64,000 nucleotides of DNA from Lathyrus oleraceus (taxonomy: Eukaryota > Streptophyta > Magnoliopsida > Fabales > Fabaceae): positions 242,013,994 to 242,077,993 of the forward strand of contig NC_066584.1 in assembly GCF_024323335.1 (NCBI RefSeq), written 5' to 3'. Below the pieces are notes generated by a model that did no database searches, was not told the DNA's origin, and saw only the letters and a list, made by a program, of their open reading frames with translations. The translations under genes were made by a program, and so were the position numbers. Of this stretch, positions 11,590 to 23,685 are shown piece by piece (the stretch's first letter is position 1; every line of letters starts with the position of its first letter).

Positions 11590-13408
11590 ATCATGCCAAA
11601 GAAGAAGGCGAAGAAGATTGTGATCTGCTGGAATTAGCCAGATCGTTTAAAACAAAAGGAGAAGGTGATTCAGCCGCTTGAGGAGCGAGTTGAGATTGTT
11701 ATTCCAAGCACCACCGAGGTCAGGAAGTGAAAGTTGGAGCCGCTTCAGAGGTGAATCGAGAACAGAATGGTAGCCTTGTTAAAAGAGCAGGTGGATACCT
11801 TCGCCTGGTCGTGTCAGGATATGCCAGGGTCGAATATCGGTATCGTTGTGCACAAGCTACCATAGAGAGAAGACTGTCCTCTAGAGAAGCAGAACGCCAG
11901 TGCCTGTATCAGAGAGCCATGGTGACTTTGTTTCATGATGTGATTCATCATGAAGTTGAATGCTATGCTATGACATGATAGCAAAGTCCCAAACAGGAGT
12001 GGGGCATCTGGTGGAGATAATTCAAACTGAGGTTGAATTCAGATAAGTGCACTATCAGAGTGCGATCCGGTAAGCTGTGGGGGTTTTATTGTAAGGGAGG
12101 AATCGAGGTTCATCCTGCAAAAAAAAAAAAAAAAAAAAAAAAAACGCCTGAACCGATAAAGGAAAAAAGAGGTTCGTGGTTTCTTAGAAAGATTGAACTA
12201 CCTGTCATGGTTCACATCTCATCTAACAGCCACGTGTGAACCTATATTCAAGCCATTGAGAAAAGATCAAACGGTCAGGTGAAATAATGATTGCCAAGGG
12301 GCATTGAAAAAATAAAAAAGAATAAGTGGCAGGAACCTCTGATTCCGATGTCTCCTGTGGAAAGAGCAATTGTCAATCTGTACTTGACGGCCTTCGAGGG
12401 GTCTACGAGGTGTATTGGGTCAGCATGACGCGTCTTGTCGAAAAGAGCATGCAATTTACCTTAGCAAAAAGTTTACCGACTGTGAAACAATACATTCACT
12501 GTTCGAGAAAACTTGCTGTACTTTGGCATAGGCTGCTCGCCGACTGAGACAGTTTATGCTGGTTCATACTACTTTGTGGATTTCCGAGATGGATCCGATC
12601 AAGTATGGGTTTGAGAAGCCAGCATCGACCGGACGGGTTGCGGGAGAGCAAAAGAATGTTGACTGATTTGTGATCCGCTCAGAAAGCAATCAAGGGGTGT
12701 ATTGTCTGATTACGTCTCTCTGTAACCCGTTGAGGTTATCAACCGAGGAAGTTTGAGTTCCCTGATGAGGACATCTCGAGGTGCTCTAATCGAAAGATTG
12801 AGAGTAACCGATCCCGGAGGAGGGGCCTGACCCTGAATCCGAACGGATTCTGATGTCTGATGGGGAGGTTAAGGTGAATAAGCTTTTGTTGCCTGGATAA
12901 CATTAGGACGCGCCCACAGTGGTGACTGAGTACGAAGCTTGTATACTGGGTATTGATCGTCGGTGCGTACATCTACTGGGGCAAAGCCTTTCTCATTGGT
13001 GTGGAATGGAGGCTGTATTACCCGTTGAGGTTCAGATTCCCTCTTTGAGAGTCCTGATGGACGTGAAATTGCAAGAGGCTGAATGGGTAAGGACCCGGTA
13101 CGAAGAGCTAAGCCTGATAGAGGAAAAGAGGCTAGCATCCATCTGTCATGGGCAGTTATACCAGCAAAGAATGAAGCGTGCTTTTGACAAGAAAGGTGCG
13201 ACCTCGGGTGTATCATGTGAGAGATGTGGTGTTGAAAAGGATCCTTCCTCCTCAAAACGATCGAAGGGGCAAATGGACGCCGAATTATGAAGGTCCATTC
13301 GTGGTCAAGAAGGTTTTCTCTGGTGGAGCCTTGTGGTTAATGACCATGGATGGCGGAGATTTTCCATCCCCTGTGAATGCGGACGCAGTTAAAAAATACT
13401 TCGTGTAA
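11590..13408 (+). pseudogene. Deleted pol remnant of element B
   Basis: Collinear pieces of an Ogre pol survive in changing frames. The pol linker (FAWSCQDMPG, near 11800) jumps directly to YQRAMVTLFHD (11910), removing the RT fingers and part of the palm. Then come LNSDKCTIRVRSGKL (12040), RNase H scraps (12340-12830), and YEACILGIDRR of the second RNase H (12935). The sequence then jumps to the integrase C terminus (CGMEAVLPVEVQIPSL, 13005) and ends GGDFPSPVNADAVKKYFV at 13408. The YVDD centre, the integrase zinc finger and the D,D35E core are absent, and frameshifts lie at least near 11975, 12118-12145 and 13195. No enzyme can be made. Confidence 0.9.
12119..12144 (+). repeat. 26-base adenine tract inside RT remnant
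   Basis: A run of 26 A residues interrupts the conserved IEVHPAK coding segment of the RT remnant. Element C has only a normal GCAAAG codon context there, so the run expanded after this copy lost coding function. Confidence 0.9.
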
Positions 13409-13640
13409 AGAGACCCGCTGGACGAAAAGAACAAAATAGTCCAGGCAAAAATGGGCATCCCGGCGAACCAAAAACAGAAAGAAAGGTTCGGGAAAAAATT
13501 AGGGATAAGAATGAAAAAATGTACACCCGACAAGTCGAAAACCTGAAAGGGCGACTTGGGCAAAAAAGGGTATCCCGGTGGACTGAAAACTCGAAAGGGC
13601 GGTTCAGGCAAAAGAGGGATTGAAACGAACAACTGCGTCT
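13409..13640 (+). other. Conserved 3' UTR module just after pol (element B)
   Basis: The 230 bases after the pol stop are strongly similar to the equivalent region of element C (53990-54218, minus strand). Shared blocks include GAGACCCGCT, GGGCATCCCGGCGAACC, ATGTACACCCG and two degenerate copies of a unit of about 55 bases containing GGGCAAAAAAGGG and GGTGGACTGAAAAC. A short ATG frame exists in both, but the changes do not favour synonymous sites, so a non-coding role is more likely. Confidence 0.6.
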
Positions 13641-14719
13641 AGCATGATCGTTTGCGCTTTGGTTAACGCATCATGGATAATACCCGGTAGGGATCAGTCG
13701 GAAACGTCTTGTTCAGAAGGCAGAAAGCATGGAGAGTCTGAGGACATATGGGGTGTAACCGAGTTGGAACTCGATGAGATCGCGGTTTCACATTGCCATT
13801 AGGATAGATTTTTCCTTTTGTGCGCAATTACCTCTTTTCAGGAATTGCTTCCTTTGTATTGCTCATTTGAGCCACACCTTTTCCAATCAATAAAATGCAT
13901 ATTCAGTCAAATAATTTTGTTTTTGTTTTTCATTACCGCTTTGATTGCAAAAATATCCGATTATTTTGATAAAGAATCTTGCATTTTTAAAACATACAGG
14001 TTTCCTTCCAATGCATGTTTATAAGATTGAAGCTGGAAATCTTATTTGGAAGGTTGAGTGACCCAAGTGTTGAAATCTTGACACGCCTGGGGCACGGTTT
14101 TATCTAACGATCTGTTTTGCAGGAACTGTTAGATATTCTTCACTCACTTGCAGGTTGTGATGTGGGAGCTTTGTAACAGATCCCCAGAGAGTTCGCTCAG
14201 GGACGAAGGAATGAAAAACGACGAAGTGACGTTGAGGCGTACGACGATCCTTGATGATAATCAAGAAGACTCTTCAAAGTCGGAAGACTTGAAAGTTTGT
14301 AGAAATTCCCCAGAGGAGGGTGACGAAGAGACGACGAGAGGCGTCCGACGACCCTTGAAATTAATCAAGAAGACTCTTCAAAGTCGAAAGATTGAAATTT
14401 CTGTATAACTCCCAGGAGTACATCTCTCGTCGAGCGCGGAGCGACTTGGAATATAAGATGATGGAGCAGAAAAGGTCCAGACGAGTCTGGGAATTCTCAA
14501 AAGTGGAAAGCTGATACGAGATTGGGAGGTAGATATCATGGTTCGACGAGTCGACGGGTGTTTTGTACCAACTTTTCTCATTTCCCGGCTAGGTCCCCAA
14601 GCAGAAGTAGAGGACCAAACTCCCCAGCAGATTCCAGGTCTGTTGTTCCCAGCCGAGTCAGGATGGTTATTCCCGGCAGGTAAACGATGTTTCCTCAGCA
14701 GCCAGGTCTGAAGGTTGTT
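13641..14719 (+). other. Element B 3' UTR, no supported gene
   Basis: Non-coding by my reading. It contains an imperfect 100-bp duplication: two blocks with GACGA...TTGA..AATCAAGAAGACTCTTCAAAGTCG at about 14240-14300 and 14330-14400. The short frames here do not resemble known proteins. Confidence 0.5.
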
Positions 14720-15300
14720 ACTCCCCGAGTGGAGCGGGTTTCAAAGAAATATATCTCCAGTACTCCCCGAGTGGAGCGGGTTCAAAGAAATATATCTCCA
14801 GCAGTTCCCCGAGTGGAGCGGGTCTTTTTCAAAGAAATATATCTCCAGCAGTGTTCATCCTACCTGTGGACTGAACAAGTTCCCGTAGCGGACGGATTTT
14901 GCATCTCCAGCTGAGATGATTCTACCTATGGATTGCATGGGTTGTCCTCAGCGGAGTAGCATTCGTTTCCCTAGCATGGTCAGGATGGTTGTCCCCAGCA
15001 GGTGATAGATTGCTATTTCCCCAGCAGAGTATCTGTGAGCATTTCCCCAGTGAAGTCAGCAGGTATCTGTGAGGGTTTTCCCGAAGTGGAGTCAGGATTG
15101 ATATCCCTAGCAAGTCAAAAGACTGTATCCCCACAGAGGGTTGGTGGTGCTTATCCCCAGCAGTTTCCCGAGCGAATTGGGTGCAAAGGAGGTTCTTCCC
15201 CAGCAAGGGTTACGTTTTTCCAGCAGCAGTGGTATTCCCCAGCAGGGGTGGAGATTGGAGAATTGACGAGTTCCTCAGCAGAGTATCTCGTGCTCCCCAG
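14720..15300 (+). repeat. CCCCAGCAG-type 3' UTR repeats of element B
   Basis: Three tandem copies of a unit of about 44 bases (tccccgagtggagcggg ... atatatctccagcag) span 14720-14850. From 14990 there are at least six looser repeats of TCCCCAGCAG (14621, 14991, 15018, 15154, 15197, 15236). The 15018-15030 copy, TCCCCAGCAGAGT, is the exact reverse complement of 13 bases of this element's primer binding site (8718-8730). Confidence 0.85.
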
Positions 15301-15768
15301 AAGAGTCCCTTGAGGGGGATACTTTTTATGCATTCATCATGTAAAATAAAGCATAGCATATTGCATAGAAAAAATAATAAATCGCGTAGCATTTCCATAA
15401 TTATGGAGCATTACGCAGAAAAAGATCATGCATCATTGTTGCAAGCATAGAGCTAGTCTCAAGCTGTGGTTACCGTTTGAGAGGTGGTTGTGCCAGAAAG
15501 AGAAGATGTTACTCCGAGGAGTTTAGCATCACGACGTCAGATCAACAATGTTCCCCAGTAGTGCGATATTGGAGGAAATGTTTCCGTCGGACAGAGATGG
15601 AAATAAAATCAAAGGACGTTACGCGATCAGCGTGATTCAAGCCGTGGTTACCGCTTGGGATTTGGTTTTGCCGGATAGTGGAGACGATACTCCGAGGAGT
15701 TCAGCATTGTGAGCAGCAGTATTTCCCAGTCATCAGTAAGTGCCTGGTCGAGCTTTATTTGGTGTCAG

Positions 15769-16376
15769 TCAACATCATCGTTCGATGTCCAGTAAACGTC
15801 GAGTTATTTCCCAGTCATTGTTTAATGTCTGGTCGATCCTTGTTTGATGCCTGTAAACATCATCGTTAGATGCCTGTAAACATCCTTATTTGATGCCTGT
15901 AAACATCATTGTTCGATGTCCTGTCAACATCATTGTTTGATGCCTGTAAACATCATTGTTTGATGCCTGTAAACATCATTGTTAGATGTCCTGTCAACAT
16001 CATCGTCTGATGCCTGTAAACATCATTGTTTGATGCCTGTCAACATCATTGTTCGATGTCCTGTAAAACATCATTGTTCGATGTCCTGTCAACATCCTTG
16101 TTTGATGTCCTGTCAACATCCTTGTTTGATGCCTGTAAACATCATTGTGTGATGCCTGTAAACATCATAGTTCGATGTCTTGTAAACATCATTGTTAGAT
16201 GTCCTGTCAACATCATTATTTGATGCCTGTAAACATCATTGTTTGATGCCTGTAAACATCATTGTCCGATGCCTGTAAACATCGAGTTTTCTCCCAGTCA
16301 TTGTTTAATGTTTGGTCGAGTTTTCTTTGGTGTCCTGTAAAACATCATCGTTCGATGTCCAGTAAACATCGAGTTT
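15769..16376 (+). repeat. 23/24-bp tandem array in the 3' UTR of element B
   Basis: About 25 degenerate head-to-tail copies of a 23-bp unit (catcattgtttgatgcctgtaaa) or its 24-bp variant (gatgtcctgtcaacatc). The flanking units start with cccagtcattgttaatgtctggtcgag. Tandem arrays in Ogre 3' UTRs are known to vary between copies and to seed satellite DNA in legumes. Confidence 0.92.
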
Positions 16377-16811
16377 CTTCCCGGTCATCAGTCAATGTCT
16401 GGTTGAAGATGTACCCTTTGATATGTCGCCATCAGAGTGGTGATTGGTGTCATTTCCGACGATTGCCAGCGGAGTTATCACAAGGAAAGAAGATTTCGGG
16501 GTTCAAATGCGGTGATCTGGGATCATTTGCGCGAAAGAAAAAATTCGGGGTCCAAGAAAAGCATAAAAAGAAAAGAATGATAATCCCGAGTGGATGAGTG
16601 GTGTTCAGGCCATGGTTATCCCTGCGTTACCATTTATTTTGGTATCCGGGTCGACGTTGTTCAGAGATTGTTTCTTCGCCGATTCTGACAGGCGTTGTAA
16701 TTATTTCCCATCAGAGTGCAAATTGTTCGTCTGTTCTTGGTATTCAATCACTCTTCATCCTGATCATCCGAAAGCCGAGGCTATTTCGTATCGACAGGTT
16801 CACAGTGGATT

Positions 16812-16824
16812 GAATAGGGGCAGC
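16812..16824 (+). other. Polypurine tract of element B
   Basis: GAATAGGGGCAGC directly precedes the TG of the right LTR, where plus-strand priming occurs. Element C has GAACAGGGTCAGC in the same place, so both end in CAGC before the LTR. Confidence 0.65.
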
Positions 16825-19800
16825 TGTAACACCTCAAAATTTGCCCTCCTCTCTTGGGACTAGCATAACATAATTGCATATCATTTTAGGTCATTAGGCA
16901 TTGCATATTGCATATCATGTGGTTACATTGTGCAAGTCATCCTCACAAGTCTTGATCAGAAGATGGAGAAGTCTAAGTGCAAGCCTAGGGTTTATTGACT
17001 GATCATGGGCCATCTGAGGATTGGGCTGTGAATTAGGGTTTCATGATTCTCAATGGATGTTGGTCTTCATCTTGATTGCAATGATACATCATCATCATCA
17101 TGGTTGGATGTCATCAGAAGATTGAAGAAGATTCCTTGAGATTAGGGTTTTGACCACTGGTCAACCCTAATCAGTTGCATCGGGCCAATCAGGGCATAAT
17201 CAGGAGAGGGGGTTTATGATGGTTATGGGGTTCATTCTATGATTATTTTGAGCTAATTGAGGCTAGGGTATCACCCTTGAGCCATTTCAGTTGGAGATTG
17301 GGGATTAAATTGATCAATGCATTGCCTGATTCATCTATCAGATGAAAAAGTCAACTATGGTCAACTATACATGATCTGATGGATTTGGAGGTGGAGATGA
17401 GTTGGATACACTTCATTCATGTTGGAACAAGTGTTGTATGACATCTCAAAGCTTAAGAATGAAGAAAATCAAGTCAGGACAAAAACTGCCAAAAATAGAA
17501 AGTGACTTGTAATTGAAGTTTCCAAAAATGGAAAGTTTTTGACCTCAAGACCACGTGTCCAAGGAAGCTTCAAATGAAAAATTGTTCAACATGAAAGTTG
17601 TAGATTTTGTTCTTGCCTTTCCAAAAAGTCCAAGAACATGAAAATACCATGTATGGTTGGAAAATTATGGCTCAGTGAATTTCAAAAATGACCCATAATC
17701 AGGAGGCCATAACTTCCACATGGTTTGTCCAAATTGCAAGTTCTTTATATGCACAAACTCCATTTGACATGTACTTTCATGGTGCATAATTGGATTTTTC
17801 CAAAAATGGTCAATGCAAAAAGTCAATTTTCAACTAGATAGTTAAATTGGACCAAGGGCAAAATTGTTCAACTTTCAAAATAATTGGAATTTTTGAGTGG
17901 GGATTTTTGCTACACCTCATGAATGGCATTTAAAATTTGTTGGAATCATCATTTCATGGCAAAGACTTGTGGTTTGGAATTTGGCTTGAAAAGTGAAATT
18001 GCAAAATTGGACAATTAGCCATCACATAGTGAAAATGGGAATTACACATCCAATGAACATCCAACAAGTGGCAACAGCTCATGACAGGTGTTTAGAAGGT
18101 GTATGAGGTGGCATTGAGCTGTCATGAGCTGGCATGTGAAAGTTCAATTTTGCCCTCACTTGGAAAATTACCATTTCACTAACAAATGCATTTGGTTGAT
18201 TAAACATGTTTAGGTGGTAATTAAGCATTGGTATATATTCTTAATCACTCCCTAAACATAACAGAAAATCATTTCACCAAAATCTAGATCTGAAACCTTT
18301 CCAAATTCTCTCAAACCCTCAAGAACACCAAATCTTCAAATTCATCAATCTTCACCAATCGTGGATCAATTTGCGAATTTCTTCTTGCATTCATCTTGCC
18401 TCAACCTCTACTCCATCTGTTTTCGTGTTCCATTATCCAAAACCGTGCCAATTGCAACTGTCCACGTGAAGCATCTCCCATGGTGAATCGAGTTCTTGAG
18501 CATTAGAAGCGATATCAAGTGAATCCAAGCGTTCTACTCACCTTCCACCAGTGTATGCTGTATCTGTTTGAGGTTGATTCGCACAAAGAACCGCTCGATT
18601 ATCACTGCCATAACAGGTACCTTCGAATTTCGATCATCATGATTTGCTTCATGCTTATGTGCGTTTGAAAGAGCTTGCTACGTAGAGTGTAGTGGTGTGC
18701 TTGGTTTGTGGAATAGTGACCTGTAGCGCGCGAAATCTAGATTCAAAGTTTTAATGTCAAACCCTAGCTCGCGCGATTCGTTCGATTTAGGAACTTTTAG
18801 CCAAGAATAAGTTGATATTCATGATCCTTAGGCTCAGACGGTTCTAACGGTTATTTGTTTGCTCGTTTTGGTGATGATTTGAGAAACTCGTGTTCTTGGA
18901 TGTTCTTGAATTTTCTGGACTGAAGAAGATGATATTCATGTGTTTGATCTTGTTTTTCGTTCAAATTTTTGAATTCTATGTTTACCGCTCCCGCCATGCA
19001 GTATTTACCATTATGCCATTGTTCATTTAATTACATTTGATTTAATTCTAAAAATCATTAACACATGAAATAATTCATAAAAAATTGTAGAAAATTCAGA
19101 AAAATGTGGAAATTTTTGTGTTGACTTTGTTGTTGAGTGTAGAATTTTTTTGACCTATTGGTCAAAGTTGTGCTTGGTAAAATATTGTTTGACCTAGGCT
19201 TGTTTCACATGTGTCCATTTTTGATACCTTGCACCATTTGGTTCATGAAATACCCATAGTGTTAAATAAATTCTTGAAATTTTTTGTGATGATTCTTGAC
19301 TGATTGATGCTCATTTCCATGTAAATTTCATGAGTTTTTGATACCTGATCATTGAGTTATGAATTTTGGAACTTAGGTGTGACAATTTGTGTCACACCTC
19401 ATTATGTCAATTTGCTGGATTTTTCTGATTGGTCTATACTTGTTGGAATGAAATGAAATTTTGCATGATGATTGATTAACATGTTGAGATGTTGTATGAA
19501 TTTTTGTGGAATTTTACATTGCATTTTCAAATTGATTGTGATTTTTCATTTCTGTTGGTCAAATATGCAAGTCCATGTGGTACATGTTTGTAATTTTGAT
19601 GTGAAATGCTCATATGGTATTGGATAATCATGAAATTTGGCATGCTTGTAATGGACACATGATAGAACATCCCTGTTTTGGTCTCATCCATTTCTTTTTT
19701 GTTTTCATTGAGTTATGAATTTTTGAAGTGGAAGCATGTATTGATGTTGTGATTTGGAGCCTATAATTGTGTCTGTTTTTGTTGATTTTCATTGACATGG

Positions 19801-21790
19801 TTCCATTTGCCCAATTAAGCTCAAATTTGGTGTGCCATACCTGGATTAGGTCCTGTTTAGGTGTAATTTATTTGAGATTTTTTAGAATTGTTTTGATATG
19901 GAATTGAATGCAATAGTTCTGTTTGCATGTTTGGTGCTTCATTTGAACTAGTTTGAATTGTTTTGTGCATAACATGAGCATGATGAATGATATAAACATG
20001 AGACCAATGGTGTTTGCTCTTGTTTGACATTAATTTGACTTTGGTTGGTGAATACCTTGCTGTTTAGGAATTTTTCTTGCCTTTGGACCCTAGGCTTAGC
20101 CTAGTGGTCTTGTTGCTAATATTTGCTTGATTTTTCAGGATCAAAAGCATAATGCACATGGAGAATGAATCAAGTTAAATGCAATTGATGTTGTTTGATG
20201 TTTGTACACTAACATAACATTGTTTTGTAGGTTGTGAAGTTTGGGCTTAAGCTTTGAGCTTGCTTTGTTGTGCATTGATCTGTATAGATTAACTGATTAA
20301 ACTTTTGCTGTTTAGTTTTGTCTGTCTGAGTACTAACTGTGTTTGATTGTTTCCAGGTACTTTTAGTTGCTCAGTTCCTTGTGAACTTTTGCTTTGCTTT
20401 GCTTAAGCAACTTGCATTGAGGTAGGTCCTCTTGACTTCATGTAGTCTGGAGACCCGGCTGTTACCGGGCCGGGCAAATAAATGTCTGAAGTCCTCCTTA
20501 AGAGGCGATGATTGTGATTGTTTATTTTTTGTGCCAAGCAGGTGAAAGTCCTTTAAATAAGGCAATTGGTGGAAGTTAGGGATAAGCAATCTATCCCCCA
20601 CTATTCTGTGAGTCTTCTCCTTGCTCCCATTACATGGTTGTAGCATTGAGATCCAAGCCCAAGATCCTGTGCAGTGCACATTGTGTCAGAGTCTCTGAGT
20701 ATAGAAGGGTTCCCCCATTCTGGACCCATGCTCATTTGTCAGAAGCTCTCCCTGGTCAGGGATAAGAACTGTGAGGTCTGATCCTCACTTCACCTCTCAT
20801 CTGCTTCACCTTAGCCTCGTAATGGCAAGGTTAAGAGCAAACCCAGCCCGTACAGACGACTCGCTTCGGCAGTCAAACCTATTGTGTGAGCCACTTGTTT
20901 GGTTATAGTGCGTGCTGTGTGGATATCTGTTTGAGATGCTTGTTCTCATTGGGTGTATGCTTGAATTATTCTGTATGCTTGTGTGCTTGCTTCTTTCCTG
21001 GATAGGAGTAGTTTGCTTATGCAAGTAGGATAGAAAACCGAACTTAGGGTAACGATGCATGACAACACTAGGCTCGAGTCCAGCTCCCTAGTAGTGTGTC
21101 TTTCCCCGGTTTCTGGTTAGCAATTCAGTCCCTTTCAGGGGAACTACATCGCCCTGATCCTCGTTCCAGACGAGGTATGTAGGCAGGTGGTCGTGCGAGA
21201 CCACTCCGGGCAACCTTTTTGTTTTTTTGCGTGTGTTTGCATGTTATCTGATTATGTATGTTTTGGTTCGGATGCCGACGTAAGTCCAGTGATTGGCTGT
21301 CGGGCTCCACGTTTGCCCTTTTGAGCGTGTTTTGGTTCGGATGCCGACGTAATTCCATCCAGTGGTTGTCGGGCTCCATGTTTGCCACCCTTGCTTGTTT
21401 GTATGTTTTGTGTTGTTTGGCGTGCGTAAGCCGAACTACAGTGGCTCTGATTCTTGTTCCAGACAAGATATGTAGGCATAAGGTGCGATACCTTATCGAG
21501 CTCGTTCCTCTTAACCCCACCTGCGTTCCCCGTGTGTGTGTGTGATGTTTAGCAACCTATTCTTTATTCTAGGACGTGGATCCCGTCGAGTACGACGGAC
21601 GTGAGGGGTGCTAATACCTTCCCCTTGCGTAACCGACTTCCTTACCCTGTCTCTTTGGTCGCAAGACCATTTCCTTTCCAGGTTTCTCTGAGCGTTTCCT
21701 TTCCCTATCTTGGGATAAATAACGCGCAGTGGCGGCTCTGTGTTTGTTTTTATTCGAGTCTCGCCGGTTGATTTTTCGCAGGATGCGACA
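16825..21790 (+). repeat. 3' LTR of element B (4966 bp)
   Basis: Direct repeat of 3747-8710. The differences I could find are five substitutions, all C to T or G to A in this copy (for example gacagtt to gatagtt near 17838 and gagctg to gaactg near 20767), and two extra T residues near 21230 and 21262. These two insertions account exactly for the 2-bp length difference. Confidence 0.95.
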
Positions 21791-21795
21791 CATGC
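21791..21795. repeat. Target-site duplication of element B, right copy
   Basis: catgc, identical to 3742-3746. Beyond it the minus-strand gag of element A resumes. Confidence 0.92.
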
Positions 21796-23588
21796 TCCAA
21801 ATGACTGTAATCACACAGCAATCGGTGCAACTCAATAAGAGACTGTCGAATATGGCTAACATATTTGACCTTGTACTTGCCAGGGCAACCCTGGACCATG
21901 TTAACAGACTTCCCATGCTCGGGCAATGGGTTCTTCGTAACATTAGGACCTGAGTCCTCAAAGCTCAGAATTCCGCATCTCATAAGGTCTTGAACCTTAG
22001 TCTTCAACGGAAAGCAGTTTTCCACATTATGACCCGGAGCACCCGAATGATAGACACAATGCTGATCAGTCTTATACCACCACTGAGGGTTAGCAGGTAT
22101 AGCCGGAGGATCCCTGGGAGTAATTAATTTCCGCTCTATCAAAGAGGGATACAACTCTGCGTATGATACAGGAATCGGATCGAAAGTGATCTTCTTCCTT
22201 TCATAACTCGTACTAGCTGGATTACTGTTGCGAGGCTGGTAAGCCTGCTGTTGAGGACGATGATGTTGTTGATACTGTTGAGATGGTTGTTGATGATGAT
22301 ATTGCTGATTATCTCTGAAGACAGGTGCTATATGAGCCACCTGATGCTGGTTGCTGGCATGACGCACAGGCTTCCTCTTCACAGAGGGTCTTCTGGGTTT
22401 AACATGGGATTACACAGCATGTGCCTCTCCATCTTTCTTCTTCGCAAACGCCCCATATGGCTTGCTAGAAGAGCCTTCATCCTTGGTCATCCGTCCTTCA
22501 CGGACTCCTTCCTCTAGTCGCATCCCCATGTTCACCATCTCGGTGAAGTCCGAAGGAGCACTAGCAATCATCCGCTCGTAATAAAATAAACTCAAGGTCT
22601 TCAGAAAGATCTTGGTCATTTCCTTCTCTTCCAGCGGAGGAGTAATCTGAGCTGCCAGCTCTCGCCACCTCTGGGCGTACTCTTTAAATGTCTCTTTATC
22701 CTTCTAGGACATGGCTCTGAGCTGATCCCGGTCGGGAGCCATATCCACATTATATTTATATTGCTTGACGAAGGCTTCTCCAAGATCATTGAAGGAACGG
22801 ATATTTGCACTGTCCAAACTCATATACCATCGCAGTGCAGCACCGGACAAACTGTCCTGGAAATAATGAATAAGCAGCTGATCATTATCCGTTTGAGTAG
22901 ACATTTTCCTGACATACATAACCAGGTGGCTGAGAGGGCAGGTGTTCCCCTTGTATTTCTCAAAATCTGGGACCTTGAACTTGACAGGTATTTTCACACC
23001 GGGAACTAAACACAACTCGGCAACAGATTTGCCGAACAAATCCTTTCCTCGAAGGGTCTTCAATTCCTTGCGGAGTTCAAGAAATTGGTCATTCATAGCA
23101 TCCATCTTTTCATGAAAATCTGGGGCCTCAGACGGCTCAGAATGATAGATGGTGTCGTCTACCCTAGGAATGGTATGCACGACAGGAGGAGGCACAGCAA
23201 TGACCGGGCTAGATGCCGGCATGGAAGCAAATGTTGGCGCAGGAATATCAGGCATAAAACCAGGAGGCATCCCCCACGGAAACCCGGACGGCATGGCTGT
23301 TGGCACGAAATGGGCACTGGCAGCTGGCGCTGTCGAAGAAACAACCTCAGAGATAACAATCCTCTAGGGAGGAGTTGCAGGTGTTGGAGACGGCTGATTC
23401 TGAGCAGCTAGGAAAGACTCCATAAAAGCGCTCAGTCTGGCGACTTCCTCTTTCAGCTCACGGTTCTCTTGCCCGAGATGATCCATCAGTTTTGCAAAGT
23501 TGGCTCTGGTGTAGTACCGATGAGTCAGCTTGTCTTCAAAATAAATGAAGAGCACAGAGTTAGGCCACAGACAAGAAGACCGAAACAA
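21791..23588 (-). pseudogene. Element A gag, N-terminal part, with several stops
   Basis: Collinear gag segments run from a coiled-coil N terminus (FAKLMDHLGQENRELKEEV, near 23500) through a proline-rich stretch. The capsid core follows (LSGAALRWYMSLDSANIRSF, AFVKQYKYNVDMAPDRDQL; about 22900-22700) and FYYERMIASAPSDFTEMV. A His/Gln-rich linker with SYAELYPSLIERKLITPRDPP leads to the zinc knuckle CVYHSGAPGHNVENC (CX2HX5HX4C) near 22050. In-frame stops occur at about 23364, 22704 and 22410. The distal end is cut by element B. Gag would package the RNA; this copy is inactive. Confidence 0.88.
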
Positions 23589-23685
23589 ACACCTGCTTAT
23601 GCAAATGATGCATGCAATGCTCGTGCATATGATTTGTTTTTATTTTCGAAGGAACTTTAGGGTATTATTTGCAAATTTTGAATAT

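Larger units (their letters stand above)
3747..21790 (+). mobile_element. Non-autonomous Ogre-related LTR retrotransposon B, complete, nested in A
   Basis: A complete 18,044-bp element with two 5-kb direct LTRs starting TGTAACACC and ending GCGACA, a primer binding site directly inside the left LTR, a purine-rich tract before the right LTR and a 5-bp target duplication. It is inserted head-to-head in the gag of element A. The interior of about 8.1 kb holds one intact gag-like frame, a heavily deleted pol remnant and a 3.4-kb repeat-rich 3' UTR. No ORF1, capsid core, protease active site, RT catalytic centre or integrase core is present. I found only five substitutions and two one-base indels between the LTRs, so it moved recently and must have used proteins supplied in trans. 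Confidence 0.95.

Noticed and set aside
15769..16376. CRISPR-like appearance of the 23-bp array (also 52190-52770)
   Set aside because: Units are directly adjacent with no unique spacers, the genome is a plant, and the arrays lie inside retrotransposon 3' UTRs.
21750..22382. Continuous 210-codon gag frame running into the LTR
   Set aside because: Its last codons (below 21791) belong to element B's LTR; the true gag sequence stops at the insertion point.
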